DNA of 64,000 nt from Megamerina dolium (taxonomy: Eukaryota > Arthropoda > Insecta > Diptera > Megamerinidae). Positions 11,277 to 23,065 of the stretch are shown in pieces (position 1 is the first letter of the stretch; each line of letters opens with the position of its first letter). Location of the stretch: contig OY978525.1 in assembly GCA_963854835.1 (NCBI GenBank), forward strand, positions 58,039,855 through 58,103,854, in the 5' to 3' direction. Made by a program: the position numbers and the translations under genes. The notes under the pieces are model-generated. The model searched no databases. It was not told the origin of the DNA and saw only the letters and a program-made list of their open reading frames with translations.

Positions 11277-11706
11277 TAGGGTGTGTGCGAATTCGCTTAA
11301 ATTGGTGTCTAAATTGTGACTTTTCCTAAATTATTGGAAAAATAACGAAAATGCAGTGAATAGAAAGAATTTAGAGAATTTTCAAGCAGCCTTTTCATAC
11401 CTAAATACTAGTTGTGAAACAATTAAAACTGTATCACCACAGAATAGCGAAGTTTGATAAGCGTTTTTTTTTTTTCATTTTGAAACAGCAGAATATATAC
11501 TTTAAAAAATAAAGAAAATGGAAAAATAAGTCATTTTCTCTATTTTTAAACACAGTTTCAAATTGCTGGTATTTTGTTTGTTTATCCATTTAGAAAATGT
11601 CAAATTTAGAACGCACACTTTTGTCAATTATTTTTCCGATTTTGAAGCAGTGTTCCAGTGTCATATCAATTTAGGACCTAAAATTTAGACAAACTCGCAC
11701 ACATCC
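11277..11706. repeat. possible old inverted-repeat element
   Basis: GGGTGTGTGCGAATTCGCTTAAATT near 11277 is imperfectly inverted around 11680-11706 (AATTTAGACAAACTCGCACACATCC), and weaker pairing continues inward. It may be a decayed MITE or a chance foldback. There is no coding content. Confidence 0.35.
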
Positions 11707-12796
11707 TATATGCATTTTTTCGTATCTAATAAAATTGTTTTAGTGTAACTGGTCTTCAATACATTTACCCTTTAATGTTTATGTTTGGCTTCGTGACCAA
11801 CAGTATTTTAACATTAAGGACTCTTTTGCGTGGCCGGTCTTTGGCCTTGCCATAAAAATTACCCTCATATATCCGAAGTCGTCTTAGCGAACTACAGTAT
11901 TTTAGAACCAAAGCCTTTTTTGATTGGCTGGCATTCGTTACGTTATTAACCGTATTTTAGCATTAGTCTCTTTTGCGTGGTCGGCCTAAAAATAATTCAT
12001 CTTAAAATAACTCTTACATAAAAAGGAAATTGTATGATCATCAATCTGGTGCTAAACTTTTGCTACGTTAATGGTGGATTTTTTCGAAAAAAAAGTTGTA
12101 AAAAAATATGTTTTTTCATAAATTAAAAAAATAAAATATGTTATTTAGAATATTATATGTAATGGAGGTCTTTTTTTTTGATATCCTTATCATAAATATC
12201 ATTCGGGGTTTCACCGAGTAATTTTGAACATATTTTTGAGCTGCGTCTTATGTGGGCGACGTCTACAAAAAATTTAAGTTTTGTTCACAAGAATAGGCTC
12301 TATATGATGCCATTTTTTTATATTTTTTTCATGAGTGTGTCATGTTCTGCATTTATACCGAAAATTAATATCACAGTTTTGTGCACTAGACTTGTTTTTA
12401 ACTACTATATTATCGTCTTTATTTTTGATTACCAACTCATATCTAGTAAGTGGTGGCTTGTAATGAACGTATTGTGATAATATATCTATATAACCAAATA
12501 CATATGAATGCTATTTCTTTTAAATAAATATTTACACGTCATTCCATTTGATAAACGTTTGCGTAAATTTCACACAAGTTTTTTTAAATCCATGATGTTT
12601 GTATAAAAATACGTGCGACTTATTCGTGTTTGTCACTGGCATGGTAATAAGCTGTTATGAATCCCAAAAGCAAACATATTATATTTGTTTCTTTGATCAA
12701 GTACGGAAAATTACAGTTCAACCTAAATGACGTGACGTTACTTCGCGCCATGAGACTGCTACTTCGTCGTACTTAAATAAACGTCAATATTTTCTC
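11707..12796. other. no recognised gene; two diverged direct repeats
   Basis: The block around 11796-11840 (CAGTATTTTAACATTAAGGACTC, TTTTGCGTGGCCGGTCT) is repeated in diverged form around 11945-11990. I recognise no protein family. Confidence 0.4.
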
Positions 12797-12804
12797 CATA
12801 ATGC

Positions 12805-13001
12805 TACAACTAGCCACCGACGTAGCGTACGTACGTACCGTTCGTACGTAAGAACATACAAAATTGCATTGATTTTTTCCGCTACGAGCAACGTCTATGT
12901 CACCGTCATACGGTGGTGAGTTTTCGTTAACACGACATTCCCATAAGATAGGTCGTGTCAGCTGACACGTTCTACGTTTTTACGTCGGTGGCTAGTTGCA
13001 G
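12805..13001. repeat. 197-bp MITE with 8-bp target-site duplication
   Basis: CAACTAGCCACCGACGTA at the left end is exactly inverted at the right end (TACGTCGGTGGCTAGTTG). CATAATGC is directly repeated at 12797-12804 and 13002-13009. An 8-bp duplication is typical of hAT-, P- or related superfamilies. The short TACGTACGTAC palindromes inside are notable. It is non-coding. Confidence 0.72.
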
Positions 13002-13329
13002 CATAATGCATTAATAACAACGTAGAGTGAGATAAGAGAGAGCGAAATGATACTTAAATTCCACATGTAAATCAAAAGTGGAATTTGTAACTTTTTGTAT
13101 TTTTGTTTACAACAAAGGATTTGGCGTTTAAAAAGCAAAGTAGTAGTAGTAGTAGTATTTCTTTGTTCAAAAAAATATTTTTTTAACTATTTCACTTACA
13201 TGAAAATTCATCGAAATATTCAAATATAAATAAATAAAGAAATAAAGCAATATTGCTATAATTTGTAATAACTACGTCGTTTGCAACAGAACAAAAAAAA
13301 ATTATTATACTTCAAGATAAGGAAATGTC

Positions 13330-14860
13330 TATAACTCAGGCCTGAAAATATAAAATCCGTAAGTCTTTTCCAATTTATATCGTTTTAGGCGTTTAGTACG
13401 TCTATTATTTTACTTTCACGTAGCTTTTCTGAGTGAAAATATCTGTTACTCTTCTGTTCATATCTACATAGTCTTCCATATATATTTCATATGCAGGCTT
13501 AAGGAATAAAAATGACTATCTTCTGCTTCAGTTTCCAGCGTTATCGCATAGTTCGGAGTAAAGTCAGGTAGGTTGAGAATCCTTTTTATGAAATAACGTT
13601 GCAATTTGCCCACTTCCTCGAACAATTCATATCCCCGCACTAGAGCAGTGTAAGCCTGTATCGATCTACATACTGCTTAGAAAAGTTTCCATTTAGATTA
13701 TAAAGGAACTACCGTTTCAGACAAAAAATTGTTCCAAGAGCTATTTATACTGGTTTTCGCTGAATTATTTCTTGCTTCTAAATGTTTCCCAAACGACATT
13801 TTCGGCGTAAGGATAACGCCTAGGTACCGATATTCTGCCAGCACTTTTATTTCCTTACTTTGATACCACCACCTTTCCTCTTTGGATAACTGACACAGTG
13901 CAGTATTTTTCTAAACGATTTATCATTGATTGCATAACATAGGGTTTATCCGCCAGCACTACAATGTCGTCCGCATATAGGAGCAGCCGTATATTGATTC
14001 CCTCAACCATCAGTCCACCTTCCAAGTAGCTATGAAAGTGTCCGTTTCAAAATATTCCGAAACTTGTTTCCAGCCCATACCGCCATTCTGGTGCATCCGT
14101 AGATATTTTCTATAACTTTGTTTGAAATGCCCATCTTTCGTAATTCATAAATTAACGGTCTTCTCAGTACTCTGTCAAAAGCGGCTTTAAAATCCACGTA
14201 ATATCATAAACCTTTTTATTTTCGTTAAATTATAAATGTACAATGGACGCCGGATTATAAATATTGTGTAATAATTTCTTCTGAAACCAGCTTGGAATTC
14301 GGTGAACATGCTGTATTTTTCGACCCAGTTAGAAAACCTTTTATTGATTAATCCTATTAAAACCTTGGTGATACAATTTATAAAAGATATTCCCCTGTAA
14401 TTCCTAGTCAAATATGCATTACCTTTTTTGAATATTGGGAAAATTATCGATTCTACCAGTTTCGAATATTACGTTATAGGCCTTCGTTAGCAGTTTGTCT
14501 TTTCTAAGGGTTTTGTTGTTATTAGCATGGTTTGTTCGACTGTCGTTATTGAAATAACCTTATCAAGATCCTCATCCGTATATCTCTCAACTGCATAGTT
14601 AATATCCTTTGTTAATTGTGGTTGATTTAGTAAAATTTTAAAATAATTTTTAAATTCCAACACAGTAATTTCTACGCCCACTTTCCAAGATGATGCTCTT
14701 ATTTCCTTTGCTAAGCTTCTCCATTTCTCGGAGCTTCTTCGTACCATGTCGTCATAATAATGTATTTTAGCTTTGTATACGTTTTTATAATTTTGCTTTG
14801 ACTGCAAATATATATAGGTCTTCAAGACCGTAATAAAATGAACTTAACCAATATATTTAT
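13330..14860 (-). pseudogene. LINE family C reverse-transcriptase remnant
   Basis: Minus-strand translation in shifting frames gives, from right to left: a linker (KIHYYDDMVRRSSEKWRSL), the RT motifs NYRGISFINCITKVLIGLINKRFSNWVEKY and FQAGFRRNYYT, then KAAFDRVLRRPL, and further degraded palm and C-terminal sequence. Many stops and frameshifts show it is old. The C-terminal region resembles the LINE at 53551-54540, so both are probably the same family. I cannot place the clade beyond a LINE with an R1/LOA-like layout. Confidence 0.65.
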
Positions 14861-15719
14861 GGCCTAATTCGTTGTTTGAATCCGCCGTGGAGTCATTCAA
14901 ATAATATCGCACATGTGCACATATTAAATTTGCACTCAAAAATGTTGGTTGCAATCAAACACATTGCGGAGATACATTAGTATCAATACAGAAGTATTAC
15001 ATACATAAATTTAAATTAATGGTATAGGAAATCAGATAAATGCATATGTAAAAAAAAATTTGGGCGTGTAGCAGCGTACACGTGATAGACGTAAAACTTC
15101 TTAAAAAACCCAAATCAGCTATTAACACCTCCTTGTATGAATTCACCTAGAAAATATTTCATAAGTGGTTTAAGGATACCCAAATCTGAAAAGTTTGTAT
15201 AAAGTTTCAGATAATGCACTTAATTTTAATATATATTGGTCCTGTTTTAGATACAAAAACATTCACATGAAATACATTTTGTTGTGAGCGTGGGATTCAT
15301 GCAATCGTATAACCATATAAACCGTATAATTTTATAAAGTTTACGCTCATTGTTGTATGAACGCACCAAACAAGTCATCGTGTAAAGGACGTATATCAAT
15401 CAGCATGTGTTATCGTCAACAACAAAATAAAACCAATATCATACACCACATAATCAAACAGCAACCATGTATGCTTTGTGGTCTGCCAGCAACTGATGTT
15501 TTTTCTTGTATGCTCTTGCCAACAATAATAGAAAAGAATCTTGCACTCACAGAATTTTCTAGATGTGACGTCACAATAGTTCAGCTGCGAAAGATGACAA
15601 AATGGCGAACAAATTGAAAAGAAAAATACATAGTGTAATTAACAAAATAAGGCAATCGTAAAATTTGTTCTCATGTCATTCACAGTATATGTCAAAGCAT
15701 GTTTAGGTAGTTTTTTTTA
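14861..15719. other. no recognised gene
   Basis: The only sizeable frame (15357-15617, +) has no recognisable domain and unremarkable composition. I see no terminal repeats. Confidence 0.4.
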
Positions 15720-18135
15720 TTCATTTTTTTTTTTTTTTTTTAAATAAGCTTTTTTTATTGAATCTTTCTATAATACTTAGAAACTAACAATAAGTAATCA
15801 AATCTTACAAACTAACTAAAATTATGTGATATTCCCTACGTTCCATCACAATTTGTTGAGTCGCGAGGTATAGCAATTTCACAGCATATTCAGTGTGTCT
15901 TTTCTTTTTAATCGACGATGCCCCGTGCTCAGCAACAATTGCCCAGCAAGGGGATTTGGATGATTGTGTAATTTTTGAATGTAGCTTCTGCAGGACATTG
16001 CAACATCCTCAGAAATTGTGGGTACATTTAAATCTCGATTGATGTTAACGTTCCTCATATACCAAAGCGCGTTTACAATAATTCGCAGACACTTGGATTG
16101 TATTCGCTGCAATTTTTCGATATTTGAGGGAGATGAGGGGATATTTGATACCCCTAAACTGAATACCATAAGTCCAAATTGGCTTCAGGATTGCTTTATA
16201 TAATAGCACTTTGTATTCAAGATTCAACTTTGATCTTTTGTGAACAGCCACCATAACTGATTCATATTAAGCTTGATCTGAGTTTTCTTTGCCTCTATGT
16301 GATTTTTCCAGGTCAGCCTTCTGTCGAGGTGAATACCCAAGTACTTTGTTTAGGAACATTGTGGAACTGATTGCCCATTTATTTTAATTGGGGGACATGT
16401 ATCTGGCCTTAGCGTGAAGGTTACATGTACGCTCTTTGATTCATTGACTTTTATACGCCATTTTGCTAGCCAGATTTCGAGAGAATCGACATGAGTCTGC
16501 AGGAATTTAGTAGCTTCTATGGGGTTATAGCGAGAGCATAATATTGCCGTATCATCAGCAAAGGTCGATATGAATGTATAGTTATTGTTGGGCATATCTG
16601 AAGTGTATAAGAGATACAGTAAGGGTCCCAAAACGCTTCCCTGAGGAACGCCAGCTTGAATATCCAATGGATTTGTTGTGTAATCCTTGTGATGTACGAG
16701 AAATTGTCTTTTCGTGAGGTAGCTACTAAGCAATGAGGAGACATTTGCAGGCAGTAATAGTTTGAGTTTGTAAATAAGGCCATCGTGCCATAATTTATCG
16801 AAAGCTTGAGTGATATCAAGAAAGACAGCTGAGCAATACTTTTTTTCTTCAAAAGTGTTCCTTATCAGAGTTACAATGCGGTGGACTTGTTCTATTGTGC
16901 CGTGCTGTTTTCTAAATCCAAACTGATGTTGAGGAATCAGTTCCGGTAATTTTATCTGGACCAGGTGATTTTTTTGGGTTTAAATCTTTATAAATTGCTT
17001 TGAATATGTCATTTTTTTTAGTTTTGGGCGTTATTGAGCAAGGTTGAGAAGTTAATTTTGGTAATGAGGACTGTGAAGAGGGTGGATTGGGTGTAAACAC
17101 ACTTTTTAGGTGGTTTGCAAAAGCCAAACCCTTCTCACAGTTGCTTCTAGCCCAATTACCGTCACTCAAACGGATGCGGGAATCAGTGAGAATTGGCCGA
17201 TTTGAGTTTTTTGCTGATTTCCACAAAGAGTAGTCTAACGCTTCACCAGGTGTTAATTTCGCTATGTGCTCTTCTAACTCTTTGTTGTTTTTATTTTTTA
17301 AGGCTTGCTTTAACTTTCGAGTGCAGTGCTGTAGCTGTGTTTTCAGATTCGGTGATCTGAATTCTTGCCATTGTCTTCGGAGTCTTCTTTTCTGTCTTAC
17401 TAGCAATTCAATATCGGCTGGTGTGTATGGGCTATAGTTTGATTGCTTGCATACCTTTGTGCAGGTGGCTGAGCTGAGAGCTAATGAGAGCAGCTGGTTG
17501 AATTTTTCGAGTACTGAGTCTACATCGTGTCCATTTCTTAATACAGTACTCAGAGGAAGATGGGAATTTATATATTTCTTGAATTTTAACCAGTCTATTT
17601 TCTTTCTAACGCAATTACCTTGGGGGCTTGGTGATTTTATAGATATTACCGTGGGTGAGTGGTCAGATGATAGATCATAATTACACTCTGTGGAGATATT
17701 TTCCATCTGCAAACCTTTGGCGACTCCAAAGTCTATGAGATCGGGTATTTTCCCCTTGTCCGTCGGCCAATATGTCGGTTGACCATTTGAAATAACATCG
17801 TAGCCGTGGTGAGTGATGATTGAACATAGTCTTCTGCCTTTGGAGTTATTAAGCGGGAGCCCCAGTGAGTGTGTTTGGCGTTGAAATCGCCAGCAACCAA
17901 GAATTTGCTACCAAGAGTTGAGAAAAATTCTTTATATTGCTGTTCGGTAATACTGTATCTTGGGGGACAGTATATCGCAGATATTACTAGCTTAGAGATG
18001 TATTCTTCCAGACATATAGATGTTGCTTGCAAGTAGACGCTACTGAAATCTTCGAGAACATGATGTTTTATTCTGCTTTTTATCAATATGGCAGTTCCTC
18101 CGCGTGCCTTACCATGCGGATGATTTGTGGTGTAC

Positions 18136-18486
18136 TTACTTACTTAGTTACTTATGTGGCCATAACAACCGAATATCGATTTAGGCCGAAAATAACATGC
18201 TTCGCCAGCCATCTCTGTTCTTCGCTAGCTGGCGCCAGTTAGAAATTCCAAGCGCCGTCAGGTTCTCCAGTACTTGGTCTTTCCACCGGAGGTTTGGTCT
18301 TCCTCTTTTGCGTCGTCCTCCAGCGGGTTCCGAATATAACACCTTCTTAGCTGGAGCGTGTTCTTCCATTCGCTCGACATGACCTAGCCAGCGCAGCCGC
18401 TGGATTTTGATGCGCTTTACTATGTCAATATCGGCATACAGCTCGTACAGCTCATGGTTGTACCTTATTCGGTACTCGCCACCATT
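18136..18486 (-). mobile_element. RTE-clade LINE fragment B2 inserted in the Jockey ORF2
   Basis: This is a 351-bp, 5'-truncated piece holding only the RTE C-terminal codons (YRIRYNHELYELYADIDIVKR ... LRWKDQVLENLTALGISNW) and the TAAGTAAGTA tail. TGATTTGTGGTGTAC is duplicated at 18121-18135 and 18487-18501. The intact site is readable in the Jockey copy at about 2690-2715, so the insertion is exact. Confidence 0.93.
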
Positions 18487-18655
18487 TGATTTGTGGTGTA
18501 CAGTTTGTAATATGGTATTTGGTAGCAATTTTTGTCAGTGAAATGGGTCTCAGATATCATCATTATGTCGATTTGGCTGGATTCATGGAATTGAATTAGC
18601 TCCAAACGGTGCTGACTTAAGCCGTTGGCGTTCCAGTGGCATATCTTGAGACAAC

Positions 18656-19282
18656 TCATGGTCTGGATAGCAATGTTTGGAGTAACATCGATTGATTTTT
18701 CATCATTTCTTGCATCATTGTTTGCATTGAGTTCATGAATTGGTTCATATTCTGAATTAATGTTTGAAGCAAATGTTCAAGGGTACTTGGCTGTTGGGTG
18801 GGCAGTGAGTGTTTCTGCTCATTATTTACATTGCTTTGTTGGTGTGGGTTTTGTTTTAACACGCTAGCGTATGAATTGGTTTGATTCTTGTTTGGGATAG
18901 CAGAGAAGAATTGTGTTGCATCAATATTTTGTCTCTTACTTGAGTTGGCTATCTGAGTTTGCTCAACTGGTTTTAGAGGTTGATTGCTAGCGGAGAAATT
19001 TAGCTTTAGGGTTGTATATGCTGGGCAACCTCTATAATTTCCAGTGTGATTACCTCCACAATTGCTGAATTTTTTCATGCTAGCATCGCCTTTATATTTT
19101 GGGCATATGTTTGATTTATAGAGATCTCCACAAATCACACAAATAGCTGGCAGGGTACAATATGTCTTAGTATGTCCATATTCTTGGCAGTTACTGCACT
19201 GAGGAGGTCCAGTTCTCTTATGGGGTTCTTCGATTGTGATTTTGCGATGCAATAAATATCGAGTTTTATATATGGGGTGCAC
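18656..19282 (-). pseudogene. Jockey ORF1 (gag-like) C-terminal part, zinc knuckles
   Basis: This 208-codon open stretch has CCHC-type knuckles: CSNCQEYGHTKTYC, then CVICGDLYKSNICPKYKGD, then a third that has lost its first Cys (FSNCGGNHTGNYRGC). A Gln/Asn-rich tail with repeated Met-Gln follows and ends four bases into the ORF2 start. ORF1 proteins of Jockey elements bind element RNA. There is no ATG, and an upstream stop near 19300 shows the N-terminus is lost or out of frame. Confidence 0.8.
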
Positions 19283-19385
19283 TTCACCTTTTTTAGGGGT
19301 TTTGTTTCAGGCTGAAGCTCACTACGATATAACAGTTGAGGTATATTGCTCTTCTTGAGAATGTTGAATGAATATGCTGAGAATG

Positions 19386-19835
19386 CTGAGAATATTTAAA
19401 AAAATTTTTTTTCCCAGGTTGGCACAACTGTCAGCCACTATTCTGTGAATTTTTATTGCTATGTGTCATTTAGTTTGGTTACGGCGTCGTTAGGAACAAG
19501 TCAACCTTTTGTGTGCGTTGCGATTTCTTCTCGCCCCTCTTTGAACGATTTATACCAATCGTAAACTTGAGTTTTCGACATGGTTGAATCACCAAATGTT
19601 TTTTTCAACATTTCCAACGTTTTGGCACAAGAAATTTCGTTTGAAACACAAAATTTCACACATTTCACACAAAATTTCATTTTTATCCATAGTAAAAATC
19701 GCAACGAACACAAAAGGTTGACTTGTTCCTAATGACGCCGTAACCAAACTAAATGACACATAGCAATAAAAATTCACAGAATAGTGGCTGACAGTTGTGC
19801 CAACATGGGAAATTTTTTTTTTTAAATATTCTCAG
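19386..19835 (-). mobile_element. internally deleted mariner with ~145-bp terminal inverted repeats
   Basis: Long inverted repeats (about 19386-19535 and 19690-19835) run through GGTTGGCACAACTGTCAGCC and the following AT-rich and unique blocks. Between them the minus strand still encodes a mariner N-terminus: KFCVSNEISCAKTLEMLKKTFGDSTMSKTQVYDWYKSFKEGRE, the first helix-turn-helix. The catalytic domain is gone. This is a MITE-like derivative that autonomous copies elsewhere could mobilise. Confidence 0.78.
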
Positions 19836-20536
19836 AGGGAAAATTAAAGATGAGAATTTCTGATTTCCGGGTACTTATTTGACAGAATGTATTAAAAAAA
19901 TATTCACAAGTTGATGTAATTAACATAAAAAAGGGAATAAACAAAAATATGTTTAATCCTTATACACAACCGAGGGTTAATGTGACAATTTCGAATTGTT
20001 TACTTCGACAGATTTCACAAAGCTGCCTTTTGATTTTCTGCTAGACACTTATTTCAAAATAAGAGCTGAGAGATGAGAAATGTTAATTATACTATAATTA
20101 TATAATATAATTATTAATTATATTTAATTTTCTTTTGTCTTTTAGCTTCGTGGATTTTTTCTAGCCTTTCTTATTTTCATACTATCTTTTTTAACGATAA
20201 TCCTCCATAAATACAATGCAAGATATTGTATAAATTCAGTGCAACGCTGTATTACAAAGCGAAGAGAATTTTTTTATGAGAATTATCATCTACCAGCATC
20301 ATGTTTGATCCAGCATATTTGCCGCATTTGTCATTCTCTTCTGTTAAATAGTCAGCTGTGTTGCGCGAATATTTGTTTTTATTACAGGATATACAATACA
20401 AGCAAAATATTCGCTTATTGACAAAAGATTCGAGATTCGAAACTTTGACCTTATTGCGCATTCAACATGGCTACAGTACCTCTGAACACTAAAATGTAGC
20501 CCAGCTCATAAGGATGTTAGACTCTCGTAATATATA
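19836..20536. other. no recognised gene
   Basis: This is AT-rich sequence with short frames on both strands only. I see no family similarity. Confidence 0.4.
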
Positions 20537-20827
20537 CACGGCGATTTTTTAGCAACTTTCTTTTTGGCAGCTTAGCGCTTTCGTGTGACATGTTACTGTC
20601 AAATATGTTCAGTTTATAATTTAACCATAAATCGACTTACAAACGAACAACGGTTGCATATCATTGAATTTAATTATCAAAATTCATGCTCGGTTCATTC
20701 ATTCATTCATTCGTTTTATGGTCAGTATGGGCGACCTTCTGAGGCGGCTATTCGGAATCTTGTGACTAAATTTCGCACAAAATTTACATTATTGGACATT
20801 AAGCCACCAAATACACATGTTATTTAG
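20537..20827 (+). pseudogene. mariner-like transposase N-terminus (DUF4817-type helix-turn-helix)
   Basis: The frame contains RLTNEQRLHIIEFNYQNSCSV, then FYGQYGRPSEAAIRNLVTKFRTKF and LLDIKPP. This is the conserved DNA-binding N-terminus of a mariner-like family common in insects. An inserted CATT repeat has replaced part of the linker (SFIHSF), and the protein stops before any catalytic residue. The upstream GGCGATTTTTTAGC block (about 20539) looks like the family's terminal repeat, so only the 5' part of the element is present. Confidence 0.7.
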
Positions 20828-21491
20828 TTGTTAAAAAAGGGTTTGATTTAATGTTTGTAATAATATATATTAATTAATAGTTTATGAAAGTATTTTCTCA
20901 TATATTAAATGTGTCTCCATGTAGATGCGAGCGCGTAATAACACGAAAACAATCAAATTTTCAGTTTGTGTCTGACTCAACAATGATGAAGATTGCGCCA
21001 TGAGTGAACAGTTATCTTTTTTGGTTTGAGTCTGACAGTCAACTGCTCATTATAAACGAAAAGAAAATTAACTTAAAAGGGCAAATAAACGCGATTATTC
21101 AAAACAATTTTGATTGAAAAAATGTGATTTTTGTGAATGAAATTTTTTTTGCAGTGGCAGGTTGCAATAACTATAGTTCCGATAAACCGTTATTAAAGAA
21201 CTATTTTTCCTTTCTGTGTGATGTGGCTTTGACACAAAGGAGGATTAGTTTCTGCCGGTTATCAAATCCTTTCTGACACAAAAATAGTGTGATTCGCTAA
21301 GACTTAAGCCATATGAAATCCGGGCGAAGTTGTTCTTCAAGATTAGAAAACTAAAAGAAAGCCGCTCACAATTAAAAAACAAAATTCACTAAAATAGGAA
21401 CTTAGTTTTTATTAAACCTTTTTTAATTCTTAATTAATTCTTTTCTTAATTACAGATATAATTATCTACTTTTTTAAATATTCATACATGT

Positions 21492-21610
21492 ATACATATG
21501 TGCACAATAATATATGTAATGGAAACACGAAACCACTTCGCTTTTATTTACATATTTTGGTCCACAGGTTTCGTGGTTTTCATTACATATATTATTGTGC
21601 ACATATGTAT
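21492..21610. repeat. near-perfect 119-nt hairpin (44-bp stem)
   Basis: Bases 21492-21534 pair with 21567-21610. The arms share ATACATATGTGCACAATAAT and the following TATATGTAATG, then AAACC, with only two or three differences. The loop is 32 nt. No coding sense is seen. It could be a foldback element, a recent inverted duplication or a small-RNA precursor. Confidence 0.75.
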
Positions 21611-23065
21611 AGGCAACTTCTGGTAACTTTAGGTTACATACATATTTTCGCTGTATATTTATTTACTTGTCACTTATAATATTTTATTGAAAACATTTTT
21701 TTTTTGCTTATTTTACAATTTTATATAAACGTTCGCAGTTTTTTTTTACCTTTTGTATGGGATTTTGACACTTCTTATTTGCTGACTATTCGTACGGTTT
21801 CGATTATACAAGGCGCAATCTTTATTTCTATCATTCTTGGTCTGACTGGGAGGCATGTATGACTGTTGTTTGCATATGCGCACGTACACTCGGTTGCTTT
21901 TATATCGTTGTGCATACGTATTGTATTGTATTTGCCTAATATTTTACTCTCGTAGTAATCGTTATTATTCGCTAGTTGCTCACTCTATCTGTCTCTCTTA
22001 CCACACACACACTATCTATTGCCATTGAATCATGATCTATGGTTTTGTATCGTTGTGCATACGTTGCTTTCTTTCTCATTCTTCCTTTCCCTATGCTATA
22101 TATTCCTTCCTACTCATGTAACGAAAAATGATTTAAACATTTCATACTCCACTTGCGACACTGCCGCCTAAGAAGATTTACTTAAAAAAAAAGAGGCGTC
22201 AGATTTCTTTCTTTAATATTCTTTGGCGCACAGTGTGGCGTTCCTGTCGAAAAGTGTTCATGCTCATACATTTTGTGACAGTCTCGAAACATGCGCCGCA
22301 ATATTTCGAGACTTTGTAACTAATTGCGCGATGCTATGAAGTTTGGTATAAGTAAAGTGAAATATCACTTGCAATAATATCGCAACAAGGCAAATTAATC
22401 ATCGAAGAACCACACCCAAATTTGAGTTATCAAATGTTTTAGTTGTAAACAAAAATTTATGACCATAAAAAAGTGAATTGATTGTGCAATTTAAATACCA
22501 CATTTTGGTTTCTCTTAGCTTACTCTACCTTAGGTTTATTACAATATGGTGAAAATAACGGATATTTGCTACCCAGCATTAATTTTGGTACAATAAAGTG
22601 CCTGCCGCGTGGTGCGTACTAACGCCACGCTATGACAGCTTGTTTAGGTTCAGCAACTAGAAGTTAATTTTTACAATGGACAAGTGCATGTTGTTTTGTT
22701 TTTCTAAGCATTCTACAATCGCTCTTCTTATAAGTAACGTCTTTTGTGCAATTTGATGAACAGATAAGAGCCAACATCGGATGTGTTGTCACTTTGTTTA
22801 ATACATTTAAAATAATTTAAGTGAATAAATTATTAGTATAAAGTGAATGCTTAGAATGTGGAAGACGTGACGCCTACAACAAAGGAATTGATTGTTGGAT
22901 ACGAATTAGTAAATGTTGTATGTAGCAACGACAATTATTAAGTAACTTTTTCAATAATTACTTTGAATTAACTTCTTTCTTTAGAATAGACAATTGCACG
23001 TTCTAATTATTAAGGTTTATATCCTTATAAATCATTATAGAGGTGCAACTGACAGGCAAACAAAG
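21611..23065. other. upstream region of the ZIP gene, low repeat content
   Basis: I recognise no TE or second gene. A pyrimidine tract ending in CTTTCTTTAG at about 22974-22984 could be a splice acceptor for a 5' UTR intron, which would fit an in-frame but poorly conserved extension beginning near 22994. Promoter elements cannot be assigned with confidence. Confidence 0.4.

Larger units (their letters stand above)
15720..19310 (-). mobile_element. Jockey-clade LINE, longest copy A3 (ORF1 part plus ORF2)
   Basis: On the minus strand this element runs from an ORF1 fragment (about 19282-18656) through ORF2 (ATG at 18659) to a poly(A) tail read as T's at about 15722-15740. It is the only copy here showing the ORF1 zinc-knuckle region. 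ORF2 is broken in three ways. An RTE insertion lies in the endonuclease (18136-18486), about 240 bp between PDKITG and FGFRKQ is missing near 16930, and frameshifts lie near 17770, 16345 and 16150. The 5' end near 19310 is not sharply defined. Confidence 0.88.

Noticed and set aside
15357..15617. 86-codon frame as a small host gene
   Set aside because: It has no recognisable domain, no supporting splice or start context, and sits in AT-rich sequence where frames of this size occur by chance.
22994..23065. N-terminal extension of the ZIP transporter
   Set aside because: The 24 codons start at a non-ATG codon, have no family similarity and look like 5' UTR. The ATG at 23066 gives the family's usual length.
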